NCBI RefSeq assembly: GCF_000337215.1
Contig: NZ_AOHZ01000052.1
Span: forward strand, 1 to 64,000
Direction: 5' to 3'
Source of the DNA: Natronolimnohabitans innermongolicus JCM 12255
GTDB lineage: Archaea; Halobacteriota; Halobacteria; Halobacteriales; Natrialbaceae
Length of the DNA stretch: 64,000 nt
Positions 42,103 to 54,358 of the stretch are shown in pieces. A model generated the notes under the pieces. It made no database searches. It worked only from the letters and a program-made list of their open reading frames with translations, and was not told the DNA's origin. How positions within the stretch are numbered: position 1 is the stretch's first letter; every line of letters begins with the position of its first letter. A program made the translations under genes and the position numbers.

Positions 42103-44760
42103 CTACCGCACCCACTCGAGCGGCCGCAACGCGATCGGCCGGTAGTCCTCGTGGGGGTCGTACGTGGCGAACGAGAGGCTGTTCGTCATCACGCTCACGC
42201 TCGAGGCGGCCATCGCCAACCCGGCCAGCGCGGGGTTGAGCAGGCCGAGCGAGGCGATGGGGATCAGCGTCGCGTTGTAGATGAAGGCCCAGAACAGGTT
42301 CTGTCGGACCTTCGAGATGGTCGCCTCGGAGATGCGGACGGCCTTGAGGACGTCCGCGGGATCGTCGCGCATCAGGGTGACGTCGGCCGACTCGATGGCG
42401 ACGTCGGTCCCCGAGCCGATGGCGACGCCGACCTGCGCGGTGGTGAGCGCGGGGGCGTCGTTGACGCCGTCGCCGACCATCATGACTCGAGCGCCGTCTT
42501 TCTGCAGGTCCTCGACGTGGTCGGCCTTGTCCTCTGGTAGCACCTCGGCGCGGACGTTCTCGGGGTCGATCCCGACCTGCTCGGCGACCGCCCTCGCGGT
42601 CCGGCCGTTGTCGCCGGTGAGCATCACGACCTCCGTTCCGCGCTCGTGGAGGGCGGCGACCGTCTCTTTCGCGCTCTCGCGGACCTCGTCGGCCACCGCG
42701 AGCACGCCAAGCAACGGGACGTCGAACTCGCCGTTCGTCGAGGATCGCTCACCGCCGTCCACCGCGACCAGAACCGCCGTCTTCCCCTCGCGCTCGAGTC
42801 GCGAGAGCGTCTCCTCGGCGGGTTCGGTATCGATCCCCGCGTCCTCGAGGAGCTTTCGGCGGCCGACCAGGACGCTCCCGCGGTCGGTTTCGGCGCGGAT
42901 GCCGTGGCCGGGGACGTTCTCGAACTCGCTGACGTCACCGACCTCGACGCCGCGGTCCTCGGCGCCGTCGACGATCGCCCGCGCGATGGGATGTTCGGAG
43001 CCGGATTCGGCGGTTGCGGCGGCGCCCAGGACGTGCGACGCGAGGTCCTCCTCGCGGTCGGTCAGGAGACCGCCGTCCGCTGCGGTATCGCCGCCGTCCG
43101 TCGCCGTCCGCTCCCCGACGAGTTCGACGTCCGTCAGCGTCATCTCGCCGTGGGTCAGCGTTCCCGTCTTGTCGAAGACGACGGTGTCGACGCCGCGGAC
43201 CTGCTCGAGCACGTCGCCGCCCTTGAACAGGACGCCGTTGGTCGCGGAGAGCGTCGAGCCGACCATCGTCGCCGCGGGCGTCGCCAGCCCCAGCGCGCAG
43301 GGACAGGCGATCAACAGTGCGGAGGCGAGGACGACGACGGCGAACTCGAGGACGGGTACGCCGCCGACGACGGGGCCGCCGCCGACGGGCTCGAGGATCG
43401 GGATCCAGCTTCCGAGCGCGGCGGACGCGCCGTAGAGTGTCTCGGGGAAGAGAAACCAGAGGAGCGACCAGAGGGCGGCGTTGATGATCACCGCGGGGAC
43501 GAAGTAGGCGCTGACCGTGTCGACCAGCCGCTGGATCTCGGGCTGGCGCGACTGGGCCTCCTTAACTCGGTCGACGATCTGCTGGATCGCCGTCTCGGAG
43601 CCGACCTTCGTCGCCTCGACGAGGAGGACGCCGTTCTCGTTGATCGTCGAGCCGACGACCTCGTCGCCTTCCCCTTTCTCGACGGGGACGGACTCGCCGG
43701 TCAGCATCGACTCGTCGACCGCGCTCTGGCCCTTGAGGACGACGCCGTCGGTCGGGATCCGCTCGCCCGGCCGGACCTTCATCACGTCGCCGACGGCGAC
43801 GTCCTCGAGCGGCACCTGTTTCTCGTCTCCGTCTTCGATGATCGTGGCCTCGTCGGCCTCCATCTGGAGGAGTTCGCGCAGGGCGTTGCCGGCCCGGGCC
43901 TTCGAGCGGACCTCGAGCCAGTTGCCGAGCGTGATGAACCACAGGATGAACGCGACGGCCTCGAAGTAGAGCCCGCCGGTGACGGCGTCTGCGAGCACCG
44001 CCGTACTGTAGACGTAGCCCGCGGACGTACCGACGGCCACGAGCGTGTCCATGTTCGCGGTGCGGTTGCGCGAGAACGCCCGCCAGGCGCCGACGATGAA
44101 CTCCCTGCCGAGCGTCGCCATCAGGACCGTCGCGAGGACGAACTCGAGCCAGCCCGGCGGGTGGGCGATCGCCGCGGGAATCGGCGAGGCGACGCCCGCG
44201 AGGTCGAACAGCATCTCGACCATCATCGGGACGAACGGCAGCGTGAGCAGTCCGCCGCCGAGGACCAGTCGCCACTGACGCCGCAGTTCCGTCTCGACGG
44301 CGCGTTCGCGCTGGCTCGCGCCTTGCGTTTCCTCGCCCTCGTCGCGGACGGGATCGTAGCCGGCCTCCTCGACGGCCGCGTGGATCTCGGCCAGCGAGAC
44401 GTCGTTCGGGTTGTACTCGACGCGGGCCTCGTCGGACGCGAAGTTGACGTCCGCGCGGATCACACCCGGGAGGTCGGTGACCGCGTCCTCGACGGTCCCC
44501 GAGCACGTCGAACACGACATTCCCATGATCGTCAGCGTCTCGGTCACCGAGGCGGCCTCGTAGCCGGCGTCGTCGATGGCGTCGTAAATCGCCGCCAGCG
44601 AGACGGTTTCGGGGTCGTACTCGACCGTCCCCTCGTCGGTCGCGTAGTTCGCGCTCGCCGACTCGACGCCCTCGAGATCCGCCGCCGCGTCCTCGACGGT
44701 CCCCGAACACGTCGAACACGACATGCCGGTGATCTCGAGGTGCGCTCGTCTCGTAGTCAT
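42103..44760 (-). CDS. copA: Copper-translocating P1B-type ATPase (CPC class, CopA)
   Basis: An 885-residue P1B ATPase that exports Cu+. Two N-terminal heavy-metal-associated domains each with GMSCSTCSG (about residues 12 and 80), then a hydrophobic core with the metal-binding CPC motif in '[19 protein letters not shown]', phosphorylation site '[11 protein letters not shown]' and hinge '[12 protein letters not shown]'. Start is ATG 44760 ([12 protein letters not shown]); ATG 44787 adds nine residues. The divergent copB-like gene begins 641 bp away. No copper regulator adjoins it. Confidence 0.95.
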   Translation of the reverse strand: MTTRRAHLEITGMSCSTCSGTVEDAAADLEGVESASANYATDEGTVEYDPETVSLAAIYDAIDDAGYEAASVTETLTIMGMSCSTCSGTVEDAVTDLPGVIRADVNFASDEARVEYNPNDVSLAEIHAAVEEAGYDPVRDEGEETQGASQRERAVETELRRQWRLVLGGGLLTLPFVPMMVEMLFDLAGVASPIPAAIAHPPGWLEFVLATVLMATLGREFIVGAWRAFSRNRTANMDTLVAVGTSAGYVYSTAVLADAVTGGLYFEAVAFILWFITLGNWLEVRSKARAGNALRELLQMEADEATIIEDGDEKQVPLEDVAVGDVMKVRPGERIPTDGVVLKGQSAVDESMLTGESVPVEKGEGDEVVGSTINENGVLLVEATKVGSETAIQQIVDRVKEAQSRQPEIQRLVDTVSAYFVPAVIINAALWSLLWFLFPETLYGASAALGSWIPILEPVGGGPVVGGVPVLEFAVVVLASALLIACPCALGLATPAATMVGSTLSATNGVLFKGGDVLEQVRGVDTVVFDKTGTLTHGEMTLTDVELVGERTATDGGDTAADGGLLTDREEDLASHVLGAAATAESGSEHPIARAIVDGAEDRGVEVGDVSEFENVPGHGIRAETDRGSVLVGRRKLLEDAGIDTEPAEETLSRLEREGKTAVLVAVDGGERSSTNGEFDVPLLGVLAVADEVRESAKETVAALHERGTEVVMLTGDNGRTARAVAEQVGIDPENVRAEVLPEDKADHVEDLQKDGARVMMVGDGVNDAPALTTAQVGVAIGSGTDVAIESADVTLMRDDPADVLKAVRISEATISKVRQNLFWAFIYNATLIPIASLGLLNPALAGLAMAASSVSVMTNSLSFATYDPHEDYRPIALRPLEWVR

Positions 44761-45401
44761 GTGTGTAGATACGGGATACACGTTCAAGCGGGTTGTGGCT
44801 TTGAAAGGTGGAACGTCTCAGGGAGAGACCTTTGAAACCAAAGTGGGTGGAGAGATTCTTGCGACGTATCCGAACCGAGGCTCGAATCGCGGCGGAACAC
44901 CGTCCCGCTTCCCAGGAATTTCATATAAATTATCGCTCTCACTACAGCGGTGCGATTCGGCTCTCGCGGCAGGCGCTCCGGAGGGACCGGTCGCCGGTCG
45001 AAACCGGATCGTCGTTAGCAGCCGCGATCGCCGACACCGTGGTCGGTGTCGTCGCGGTCACCGGTGTAGTGCTCTCCGGTGGCGGACGGCGTGACCGTGG
45101 TCACCGTCGTGGTGGCCGGTATGGGCTCTCTGGATCCGACTCGAGCGGGTCGAACCACCGGCGCGCTGGAACTGTGGGTGAGTACTATGACGGTACGGAA
45201 ACAATTGACACGCGATGACAACCGTCGACTCGATCCAGCGAACGAATCCGCTCGCAGCGGCGACGCTCGTGTATCGGGCGCTTTGCAGGCCCACGGGACG
45301 GCGGGCGGATCCCCCGCTCGAGGCGCGACGCGTCTCGTTTACCGCTCGAGCGAAGCGGTCGAGAAACGACGACGGCGATTCGGACGAGGTGAGCGGGATC
45401 G
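44761..45401. other. Divergent intergenic region between copA and copB-like genes
   Basis: This 641-bp region holds no convincing gene on either strand (the open frames here have non-coding-like composition). A minus-strand TATA-like motif TTTATAT (rev, 44926-44932) and the forward TATAAAT-like stretch 44925-44936 can serve the two divergent genes. A near-direct repeat CTTTGAAA occurs at about 44801 and 44831, close to the copA start, and could be a regulator site. The long distance before copB leaves room for an unannotated small RNA or 5' leader. Confidence 0.35.
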
Positions 45402-47645
45402 ATGAGCGAGTCTGAACACCGCCACGGCGACGACGGCGCGGAATCACGCGACGACGGCGCGAAGCCGACGGACGGCTACTGCTCGTGTTGTCGGGTGTGC
45501 GACTGCTATCGAGACGCGCCGGAGCCAGACGAGAAGCCGGACGAACGGCGCGAGGAGTCCAACCGCGCCGAGCACGAAGCGGCGCACGACCACGGCGATC
45601 ACGTCGATCACTCCGACCACGAGGACATGTTCAGACGACGGTTTTTCGTCTGTCTCGTGCTCTCGGTACCGGTGTTGTACTACAGTCCGATGCTGCAGGA
45701 CTGGTTCGGCTTCACCGCCGTGACGTTCCCGGGAAGCGAGTTCGTCGGACCCGTCCTCGGCGTCGTCGTCTTCGCCTACGGGGGGATCCCGTTCCTCCGG
45801 ATGGGTGCGGTCGAAGCCAGAAACCGCGAGCCCGGGATGATGTTGTTGATCTCGCTCGCAATCACCGTCGCGTTCGTCTACAGCGTCGCGGCGGCCGCCT
45901 TCGACGTCGGCGAGCCGTTCTTCTGGGAACTCGTCACGCTGATCGTCATCTTCCTGCTGGGTCACTGGATCGAGATGCGCAGCGTCAGGCGCGCGTCGGG
46001 CGCGCTCGACGAACTCGCCGAGTTGCTGCCCGAAACGGCCGAGCGGATCACGGAGGCCGGTGATACCGAGGCCGTTCCGATCGACGACCTCGAGGCGGAC
46101 GACCTCGTCCTCGTCCGACCCGGTTCGAACGTTCCGGCCGACGGCGTCGTCGAGGAGGGCGAGTCGAACGTCACCGAGGCGATGATCACGGGCGAGTCCG
46201 CGCCGGTCAAAAAAGCGCCCGGCGACGAGGTGATCGGCGGGACGACCAACCGCGACGGGAGCCTGCGCGTCCGCGTCGCAGCAACCGGCGAGGAGACGAC
46301 GCTCTCGGGGATCATGCGGCTGGTCGAGGAGGCCCAGGAGAGCCGCTCGCGGACGCAGGTGCTGGCCGATCGGGCCGCGGGCTGGCTCTTCTACGCCGCG
46401 CTCGGCGTCGCGGCCGTGACCGCCGTCGCCTGGACCGTCGCCGTGGGTTTCGGCCTTCCCGTCGTCGAGCGCGTCGTCACCGTACTCGTCATCGCCTGCC
46501 CGCACGCGCTGGGACTCGCCGTCCCGCTCGTGGTCGCGATCAACACGTCGATGGCCGCTCGCAACGGCATGCTCGTTCGCGACCGAATCGCCATGGAACA
46601 GGCCCGCAATCTCGACACCGTCGTCTTCGACAAGACCGGGACGCTCACCGAGGGCGAGCAGGGCGTCGTCGAAATCGCGGCCACCGACGACTGGGACGAG
46701 GGCGACGTCCTGACGCTCGCGGCCGCCGTCGAGGGCGACTCCGAACACATGATCGCCCAGGCCATCCGCGAGGAGGCCGCCGAACGCGGGCTCTCGGTCC
46801 CCGACGTCCGCGAGTTCGAGGCGCTCGAGGGACGGGGGGTCCGGGCGACGATCGAACGCGACGCGACGCCGGCCGTGATCGGCACCGACGCCGGCGGATC
46901 GGACGGCGCCGACCCGAGCGACCGCGACGGCCACACCGCCTCCGTCGGCGGCCCGAATCTGTTGCGCCACCTCGAGATCGACCCCGGCGCCGACCTCGAG
47001 CGTTTCGCCGACGCGGCCGGCGAGCGCGGCGACGGCGTCGTCTACGTGCTCTGTGACGAGTCGGTCGTCGGCGCGGTCGCGCTGGCGGACGTGATCCGCG
47101 ACGAGAGCGTCGAGGCCATCGACGCGCTCCACGGGATGGGCGTCGAGGTAGCGATGCTGACCGGCGACGACGCCGACGTGGCTCACAGCGTCGCCGACGA
47201 ACTCGGTATCGACACCGTCTTCGCGGAGGTACTACCTGAGGACAAAGACGAGAAGATCGTGGAACTGCAGGATCGTGGTCACCTCGTCGGGATGGTCGGC
47301 GACGGGGTCAACGACGCCCCCGCGCTGACGCGTTCGGACGTCGGCATCGCCATCGGCTCGGGGACCGACGTCGCCGTCGAGTCGGCCGACGTGGTGCTGG
47401 TCGAGAACGATCCGCGGGACGTCGCGAGCCTCGTCCGACTCAGCAAGAAGAGCTACCGCAAGATGCAGGAGAACATCGTCTGGGCCGCGGGGTACAACGT
47501 CTTCGCCCTCCCGCTCGCAGCGGGGATCCTCGCGCCGGTCGGACTCTTGCTTTCGCCCGCGGTCGGAGCAGTGCTCATGTCCGCGAGCACGGTGATCGTG
47601 GCGGTCAACGCCCAGCTACTCCGGCGCGCTGAGCTATCGGTCTGA
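45402..47645 (+). CDS. copB: Heavy-metal P1B ATPase (CPH class, CopB-like)
   Basis: A 747-residue P1B ATPase. The membrane metal site is CPH in '[16 protein letters not shown]', the P1B-3 signature; these pumps move Cu2+/Cu+ or related ions. It lacks HMA domains. Instead its N-terminus is Cys-rich ([16 protein letters not shown], residues about 25-40) and His-rich ([18 protein letters not shown], about 58-75). The phosphorylation site is [11 protein letters not shown] and the hinge '[12 protein letters not shown]'. It is divergent from copA, so the cell has a CPC and a CPH pump next to each other. The two N-terminal metal clusters are unlike the usual His-only CopB tail. Confidence 0.92.
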   Translation: MSESEHRHGDDGAESRDDGAKPTDGYCSCCRVCDCYRDAPEPDEKPDERREESNRAEHEAAHDHGDHVDHSDHEDMFRRRFFVCLVLSVPVLYYSPMLQDWFGFTAVTFPGSEFVGPVLGVVVFAYGGIPFLRMGAVEARNREPGMMLLISLAITVAFVYSVAAAAFDVGEPFFWELVTLIVIFLLGHWIEMRSVRRASGALDELAELLPETAERITEAGDTEAVPIDDLEADDLVLVRPGSNVPADGVVEEGESNVTEAMITGESAPVKKAPGDEVIGGTTNRDGSLRVRVAATGEETTLSGIMRLVEEAQESRSRTQVLADRAAGWLFYAALGVAAVTAVAWTVAVGFGLPVVERVVTVLVIACPHALGLAVPLVVAINTSMAARNGMLVRDRIAMEQARNLDTVVFDKTGTLTEGEQGVVEIAATDDWDEGDVLTLAAAVEGDSEHMIAQAIREEAAERGLSVPDVREFEALEGRGVRATIERDATPAVIGTDAGGSDGADPSDRDGHTASVGGPNLLRHLEIDPGADLERFADAAGERGDGVVYVLCDESVVGAVALADVIRDESVEAIDALHGMGVEVAMLTGDDADVAHSVADELGIDTVFAEVLPEDKDEKIVELQDRGHLVGMVGDGVNDAPALTRSDVGIAIGSGTDVAVESADVVLVENDPRDVASLVRLSKKSYRKMQENIVWAAGYNVFALPLAAGILAPVGLLLSPAVGAVLMSASTVIVAVNAQLLRRAELSV

Positions 47646-47698
47646 ACGGTCCGCCCGCCCCGAGCACCCGCGACCACGACCACGACCACGACCGCGGC

Positions 47699-49669
<1,971 letters not shown>

Positions 49670-49787
49670 CGGTTCGACCGTACGACGAGGGGTTACCTGA
49701 AGATTGTGCCTTTTGTGTCCACGTGACACACCCTGACGAGTTGCGAGAGATGAAAAGACAATTCCCCACCGATGCTCAACTGAAACC

Positions 49788-50681
49788 ATGCGAATCGCCG
49801 TTCCCAATAAGGGCCGCCTGCACGAGCCGACGATCGACCTCTTAGAGCGGGCGGGGCTCCATCTCGAGAACGGTGCCGACCGGAAACTCTACGCCGACAC
49901 CGTCGATCCGGACGTCTCCGTCCTGTTCGCCCGCGCGGCGGACATTCCCGAGTACGTCGCCGACGGCGCCGCGGATCTGGGCATCACGGGCTACGATCAG
50001 GTCTGCGAGGCCGGCGTCGACGCCGTCGAAGAACTGCTCGACCTCGAGTTCGGGCGCTGTCGCCTCGTGCTCGCGGCGCCCGAGGACGGCGACATCGAGG
50101 GGATCGACGACCTCGAGGGCGGAACGATCGCCACGGAGTTTCCGAACATTACGCGGAACTTCTTCGCCGACACCGGCGTGTCGCCGGACATCGTCGAGGT
50201 GTCGGGTGCGACGGAACTCACCCCGCACGTCGAGATGGCCGACGCGATCGTCGACATCACGAGTACGGGGACGACGCTGAAAATGAACCGCCTCGCGGTC
50301 GTCGACGACGTTCTGTCGAGTTCCGTCCGCCTGTTCGGTCGCGAGGACGTCCTCGACGATCCGAAGGTCGACGAGGTCCGGACCGCACTGGCTTCGGTCA
50401 AGCAGGCCGAGGGGAAACGCTACCTGATGATGAACGTGCCCCAGTCGAAACTCGACGACGTTCGCGACGTCATCCCTGGAATGGGCGGGCCGACGGTGAT
50501 GGACATCGCTGGTGGGGGCGAGGGCGAGGGTGAAGGTGAGAGCGAGGACACCGACGAAGACGGCATGGTAGCCGTCCACGCCGTCGTCGACGAACGCGAC
50601 GTTTTCGAGACGATCACCGAGGTCAAACGCGCCGGCGCGAGCGATATTCTCGTGACCGAGATCGAACGACTCGTCGAGTAA
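49788..50681 (+). CDS. hisG: ATP phosphoribosyltransferase, long form
   Basis: A 297-residue HisG, first step of histidine synthesis (ATP plus PRPP). The start '[19 protein letters not shown]' and the '[15 protein letters not shown]' and '[29 protein letters not shown]' motifs are HisG; the last includes the PRPP-binding segment. The C-terminal regulatory domain of the long form is present ('[35 protein letters not shown]'), with an acidic glycine-rich insert ([15 protein letters not shown], near residues 243-258) between its strands. It lies divergent from the acs-like gene. No other his gene is adjacent, as often in haloarchaea. Confidence 0.95.
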   Translation: MRIAVPNKGRLHEPTIDLLERAGLHLENGADRKLYADTVDPDVSVLFARAADIPEYVADGAADLGITGYDQVCEAGVDAVEELLDLEFGRCRLVLAAPEDGDIEGIDDLEGGTIATEFPNITRNFFADTGVSPDIVEVSGATELTPHVEMADAIVDITSTGTTLKMNRLAVVDDVLSSSVRLFGREDVLDDPKVDEVRTALASVKQAEGKRYLMMNVPQSKLDDVRDVIPGMGGPTVMDIAGGGEGEGEGESEDTDEDGMVAVHAVVDERDVFETITEVKRAGASDILVTEIERLVE

Positions 50682-50710
50682 CATTCGATTTCCCGCTCGG
50701 ACGCGTTCCG

Positions 50711-51121
50711 TCACTCGAGTCCGTCGAGATCGACCTCGAGCAGCGAGCCGACCGCCGAGAGCCGCGCACCCGGTGTGACGCGGCCGTTTTCGGGATCGTA
50801 GTCGACGACGCGGTGATTTTCGAGCAGCGGCAGGTGAGTCCGACACAGCGACACGTGGATGCGCTGGCGGAGTTCGTGCAGCGACGTCACTGCGGTCGCG
50901 TCGTGTTCCGCGTCGGCGAGTCTCGCGACCAGCTGATGGATCGCGAGCGGTTCGTCGGTCTCGAGCAGGGCGTCCACGACCGCCCGACGGCGCTCGTTCG
51001 AAAGCAGCCGGCGGACGGCCGCCGTCGGAATGGAATCGTCGACGAACGTCGCAGGCAGGTCGGTTCCGCGGCGACCCCGACGGTCGGACGCGTTCGTCAG
51101 CCGATCGGTGTGGATCGTCAT
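50711..51121 (-). CDS. Winged-helix DNA-binding protein (DUF7344-like)
   Basis: A 136-residue protein with an N-terminal helical segment and a winged-helix-like domain: 'LLSNERRRAVVDALLETDEPLAIHQLVARLADAEHD' and 'QRIHVSLCRTHLPLLENHRVVDYDPENGRV' give the recognition helix and wing typical of haloarchaeal DUF7344 regulators. I start at ATG 51121 (MTIHTDRLTN) since the upstream codons look non-coding. It converges with hisG; nothing shows which genes it controls. Confidence 0.75.
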   Translation of the reverse strand: MTIHTDRLTNASDRRGRRGTDLPATFVDDSIPTAAVRRLLSNERRRAVVDALLETDEPLAIHQLVARLADAEHDATAVTSLHELRQRIHVSLCRTHLPLLENHRVVDYDPENGRVTPGARLSAVGSLLEVDLDGLE

Positions 51122-51499
51122 GGATACCTGACTCTCAGTGAAGCTATCGAATAAACCGGGGCAGTCGTTCCGAACGCTCGAGTACAATTTAGCCCACTCA
51201 AGATCGTTCACCCGGCGATAAACGATTCAGAATCCGGTGCAAGCGACGCTCGACGGGCGTGAACGATTCGGGACCGTTCTCGGCGAGCGGCCGCGACCTC
51301 GCCGTCGTCGACGGAGCGTCGCCGTCGCTGCACACGCGAGACGCTCAGATCGGACGCGCAGAGAAGCGGAGAACTGTTGCTCTTGCTACCGCACGAAACC
51401 GTCAGCGTCGGGGTGACCGTCCACTCGACGGCGGCGACGAACGCGAGACCGAGTCACGGCCCCGAAGCCGGTACCGCGGCGCGGTCGAAACGGGTGGCG
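51122..51499. other. Intergenic region without a recognisable gene
   Basis: This 378-bp stretch upstream of the winged-helix gene and downstream of tbp has only arginine-rich frames that look like shadows. A minus-strand promoter for the winged-helix gene must lie near 51150-51200, where an AT-richer patch (AGTACAATTTAGCCC) is present at 51180-51194. I see no hairpin or repeat of note. Confidence 0.4.
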
Positions 51500-52060
51500 C
51501 TACTCGAGCAGGCCGAGATCCTCGAGCCGAGAGACGATCTTGTCGACGGCGTGTTCGGCGTCCTCGGGCTTCTTGCCGCCGGTAATAACGAGTTTCCCGG
51601 AGCCGAACAGCAGCGCGACGACCTCGGGTTCGTCGAGACGGTAGACGAGGCCGGGGAACTGTTCTGGCTCGTACTCGATGTTCTCTAGGCCAAGTCCGAT
51701 CGCGATCGCGTTGAGGTTGAGGTTGCGACCGAGGTCGGCGGAGGTGACGATGTTCTGGACGACGATCTCCGGGTCTTCGTTGACCTGGATCTGCAGTTCG
51801 CGGAGTTTGTCGAAGACGATGCGCAGGCTCTCGTGGACGTCGTCGGTGCTCTTTGCGCCGGTGCAGACGATCTTCCCCGAACGGAAGATCAGTGCGGCCG
51901 ACTTGGGGTTCTGGGTGCGGTAGACGAGACCGGGGAACTGCTCCGGATCGTAGTCCGCGCCCTCGAGGTCCATCGCGACGCTCTGAAGATCGAGTTCCTG
52001 CCCGATGCCGGTCGACGCCACCACGTTTTCGATGTTGATGGTGTCCTTGGGATCCGTCAT
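51500..52060 (-). CDS. tbp: TATA-box-binding protein
   Basis: A 186-residue TBP, the archaeal general transcription factor. It consists of two direct repeats of about 90 residues, each containing 'YDPEQFPGLVYR' (repeat 1, near 37-48) and 'YEPEQFPGLVYR' (repeat 2, near 128-139), which form the saddle. The acidic tail is short. Start ATG 52060 (MTDPKDTINIENVV). Haloarchaea often hold several tbp paralogues; which class this is cannot be told here. TATA element upstream; see the promoter entry. Confidence 0.97.
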   Translation of the reverse strand: MTDPKDTINIENVVASTGIGQELDLQSVAMDLEGADYDPEQFPGLVYRTQNPKSAALIFRSGKIVCTGAKSTDDVHESLRIVFDKLRELQIQVNEDPEIVVQNIVTSADLGRNLNLNAIAIGLGLENIEYEPEQFPGLVYRLDEPEVVALLFGSGKLVITGGKKPEDAEHAVDKIVSRLEDLGLLE

Positions 52061-52087
52061 AAGTCGCTTAAAAAGACGTATTTAAGG

Positions 52088-52095
52088 TTTATAAA
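52088..52095 (-). promoter_or_regulatory. TATA box of tbp
   Basis: TTTATAAA, read on the minus strand, is centred about 31 bp before the ATG at 52060. A second AT run (TTTTTAAG) lies between it and the start, and a palindromic-looking GATATATCCGGTATATAC is further upstream at 52113-52130. Several TATA-like elements around a tbp gene could allow autoregulation. Confidence 0.55.
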
Positions 52096-52287
52096 GGTTA
52101 GTACCGCCACCTGATATATCCGGTATATACGATGGCTCCGGAAGATTGGTATCGGTTGGTTCGTCGGGGGTTACAGGCTGACTGCTGGTTTTAAACGAAT
52201 CGGGGATCGCCTGACGATAAGCGAACGGACGGCGATCGCGACGCCGAAGCGGTAGGCTCATAGCCGCTCCGGCGATGAGCTACGAGC

Positions 52288-53439
52288 GTGTACCTGCTCG
52301 AGCTAGGCGGCGAGGACGACGCGTTCGCGGCTCGCGAGGCGGCGAGCGCCGCGACCGGCGTCGAACGGATCGCCCCCGGCGTCGCCGTGGCGGACGCCAT
52401 CGCCCCCGAGCGCGTCCGCGGACTCGCCTACACCCACCGCGCGAGCGAACTCCTCGGACGTACCGACGCCGACGTCGCGAGCGCGCGAGCGCTCCTCGCG
52501 GCCGCCGCCCTCGAGCGCGACCCCGACGGAACCGTGGCCGTGCGCGCGACCGACGTCCACGGATCGAGCGGCGTCAGCACCGGGACGGCCGAGCGTGAAC
52601 TGGGTCAGATCCTGGTAGATCAGGGCTTTTCGGTCGACCTCGACGACCCCGACCACGTGCTGCGCGCGGTGTTTTCCGAGGGAGCGCTCGAAACCGGCGG
52701 CGCCCTCGAGGCCGACGCGGCGACGGGCGACCTCTTCGCCGCCCCGGCGGGCGACGAAGGCGACGAGGGACTCGAGGAACGGGTTTCGGTCTGTGCGCTC
52801 GGCTGGCTCGAGGCAGAGAGCGTCCGGGATTTCGGCGACCGCGCGCCGACGGACAAACCGTTCTTCCAGCCCGGCAGCATGGATCCGCTGCTCGCCCGCG
52901 CGGCCGCGAACGTCGCTGGTGCCCGCCCCGGCGCGACGATTCTGGATCCGATGTGTGGCACCGGCGGCGGCCTCGTCGAGGCCGGTCTCGTCGGCGCGGA
53001 CGTGATCGGGACGGACGCCCAGCGGAAGATGGTCGCGGGCGCACGCGAGAACCTCGCGCACTTTCTCGACCCCGACGAGCCGTCGCCTACCGGCGTCGCC
53101 CGCGGGGACTGGCACGTCGCCCGCGGCGACGGAACGCGGTTGCCCCTCCCCGACGACGCCGTCGACGGCGTCGTCTTCGACGCGCCCTACGGCCGCCAGT
53201 CGAAGATCGAGACCCACCGCCTCGAGGATCTGGTGTCCGGAGCGTTAGCGGAGGCCCGCCGCGTCGCCCCGCGAGCGGTCGTGATCGCCGATCGATCGTG
53301 GGCCGCCGAGGCCAGGGCCGCCGGCTGGGAACTCGCGGCCGCGTTCGAACGTCGAGTGCACCGCTCGTTGACGCGGTACGTGCTGGTCCTCGAGCGACGA
53401 CAGTCCGGGACGGCAGTCGGCGACGGCGTCCTCGAGTAG
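52288..53439 (+). CDS. tRNA (guanine-N2-)-methyltransferase, Trm11/TrmG10 type
   Basis: A 383-residue methyltransferase starting GTG (MYLLELGGEDDAF). The N-terminal half (about 1-170) is a THUMP-like RNA-binding region; the C-terminal Rossmann domain has SAM motif 'ILDPMCGTGGGLVEAGLVGADVIGTDAQRKM' and catalytic motif 'VFDAPYG' (D-A-P-Y, the form for exocyclic amino methylation). This matches archaeal tRNA m2G10/m22G10 methyltransferases. No tRNA gene is nearby. Confidence 0.88.
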   Translation: MYLLELGGEDDAFAAREAASAATGVERIAPGVAVADAIAPERVRGLAYTHRASELLGRTDADVASARALLAAAALERDPDGTVAVRATDVHGSSGVSTGTAERELGQILVDQGFSVDLDDPDHVLRAVFSEGALETGGALEADAATGDLFAAPAGDEGDEGLEERVSVCALGWLEAESVRDFGDRAPTDKPFFQPGSMDPLLARAAANVAGARPGATILDPMCGTGGGLVEAGLVGADVIGTDAQRKMVAGARENLAHFLDPDEPSPTGVARGDWHVARGDGTRLPLPDDAVDGVVFDAPYGRQSKIETHRLEDLVSGALAEARRVAPRAVVIADRSWAAEARAAGWELAAAFERRVHRSLTRYVLVLERRQSGTAVGDGVLE

Positions 53440-53543
53440 GCTCGAGGCGCGCTCGTCAGACGCCGACCCCCGATCGACGGACGGTGCGCTCGAGTGCACC
53501 CCGGACAGAAACGCTCATTGTACCGCTGCTACAGGAATCCGGC

Positions 53544-53966
53544 ATGGACATCTACTTCGCCGGCTCGATTCGGGGTGGCCGCGACGACGCCGCGCTGTAC
53601 GCCGACCTGATCGACGCCCTCGAGCGCCACGGAACGGTTCTCACCGAACACGTCGGCACCGCAGACGTCGAAGAGCGGGAGGAAGCGGTCGACCTCAGCG
53701 ACCGCGAGATCCACGATCAGGACCTCGAGTGGCTTCGCCGGGCCGACGTCGTGGTCGCCGAGGTGACCACGCCCAGCCTGGGCGTCGGCTACGAGGTCGG
53801 CCGCGCGGTCGCCTGGGAGAAACCCGTCTGCTGTCTCTACCGGCCCGACTCGGCCCACGACCTCTCCGCGATGATCCGGGGCAACGCCGCCGTCGACGTC
53901 CTCGAGTACCAGACGCCGTCGGGCGTCGAGTCGGAACTCGAGGCGTTCCTCGAGTCCCATCATTGA
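53544..53966 (+). CDS. 2'-deoxynucleoside 5'-phosphate N-hydrolase-like protein (DNPH1/Rcl family)
   Basis: A 140-residue nucleoside 2-deoxyribosyltransferase-fold protein. It starts MDIYFAGSIRGGRDD (phosphate-binding strand) and has 'VLTEHVG', 'DLEWLRRADVVVAEVTTPSLGVGYEVGRAVAWEKPVCCLYRP', where Glu in 'AEVTTPSLGVGYEVGRA' supplies the catalytic and binding residues seen in DNPH1. The family cleaves the N-glycosidic bond of deoxynucleoside monophosphates. It is next to the tRNA methyltransferase but independent in function. Confidence 0.8.
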   Translation: MDIYFAGSIRGGRDDAALYADLIDALERHGTVLTEHVGTADVEEREEAVDLSDREIHDQDLEWLRRADVVVAEVTTPSLGVGYEVGRAVAWEKPVCCLYRPDSAHDLSAMIRGNAAVDVLEYQTPSGVESELEAFLESHH

Positions 53967-54356
53967 ACGCGATTCACCAACGGCTCGCTCGGCGACTGAT
54001 ACGGTTTCCTGTCCGTCGTTTCCGGCGCAACCGCCGCCGGGTCGCGGTTGCGCCGGGACATCGGTACCGCACTCCGTATGACTCGAGGCCGTCTTACCGT
54101 GGCCGACTGTTTCGCTCGAGTCATCGGTCTCTCCGTCGTACTCGGGACTGCGGTCGTCGGCTCCGAGGACTGCGCTGGCTTCTGTCGGCGTTGATACTGC
54201 CAGACAGCACTATTCGACGATCGGTCGCTCGAATTCGGCCGTCGCCTTCTGAGACGGCTGGACGTTCGCGACCGACGTCGCACTGACTGCTGTCCGACAG
54301 TATGAAAAGCAGTGCGTCGGTCGCAAAACCGCGTACGACCGTTCGGAATGGCGGTT
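53967..54356. other. Intergenic region with a terminator-like hairpin
   Basis: This 390-bp gap has no convincing gene. At its right end, 54325-54358, AAAACCGC and GCGGTTTT are perfect inverse arms separated by 18 bases; the right arm overlaps the stop codon of the minus-strand gene at 54357. On the minus strand the stem ends in TTTT, the form of an intrinsic terminator. Confidence 0.4.
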
Positions 54357-54358
54357 TT
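54325..54358 (-). terminator. Putative terminator hairpin
   Basis: Eight-bp inverted arms (AAAACCGC ... GCGGTTTT, minus strand reading) with an 18-base loop, directly after the stop codon of the gene ending at 54357. Confidence 0.4.

Noticed and set aside
52132-52194. 20-codon ORF (MAPEDWYRLVRRG...) between tbp and the methyltransferase gene
   Set aside because: The TATA-like elements are either too close or uncertain, and no conservation can be seen; probably chance.
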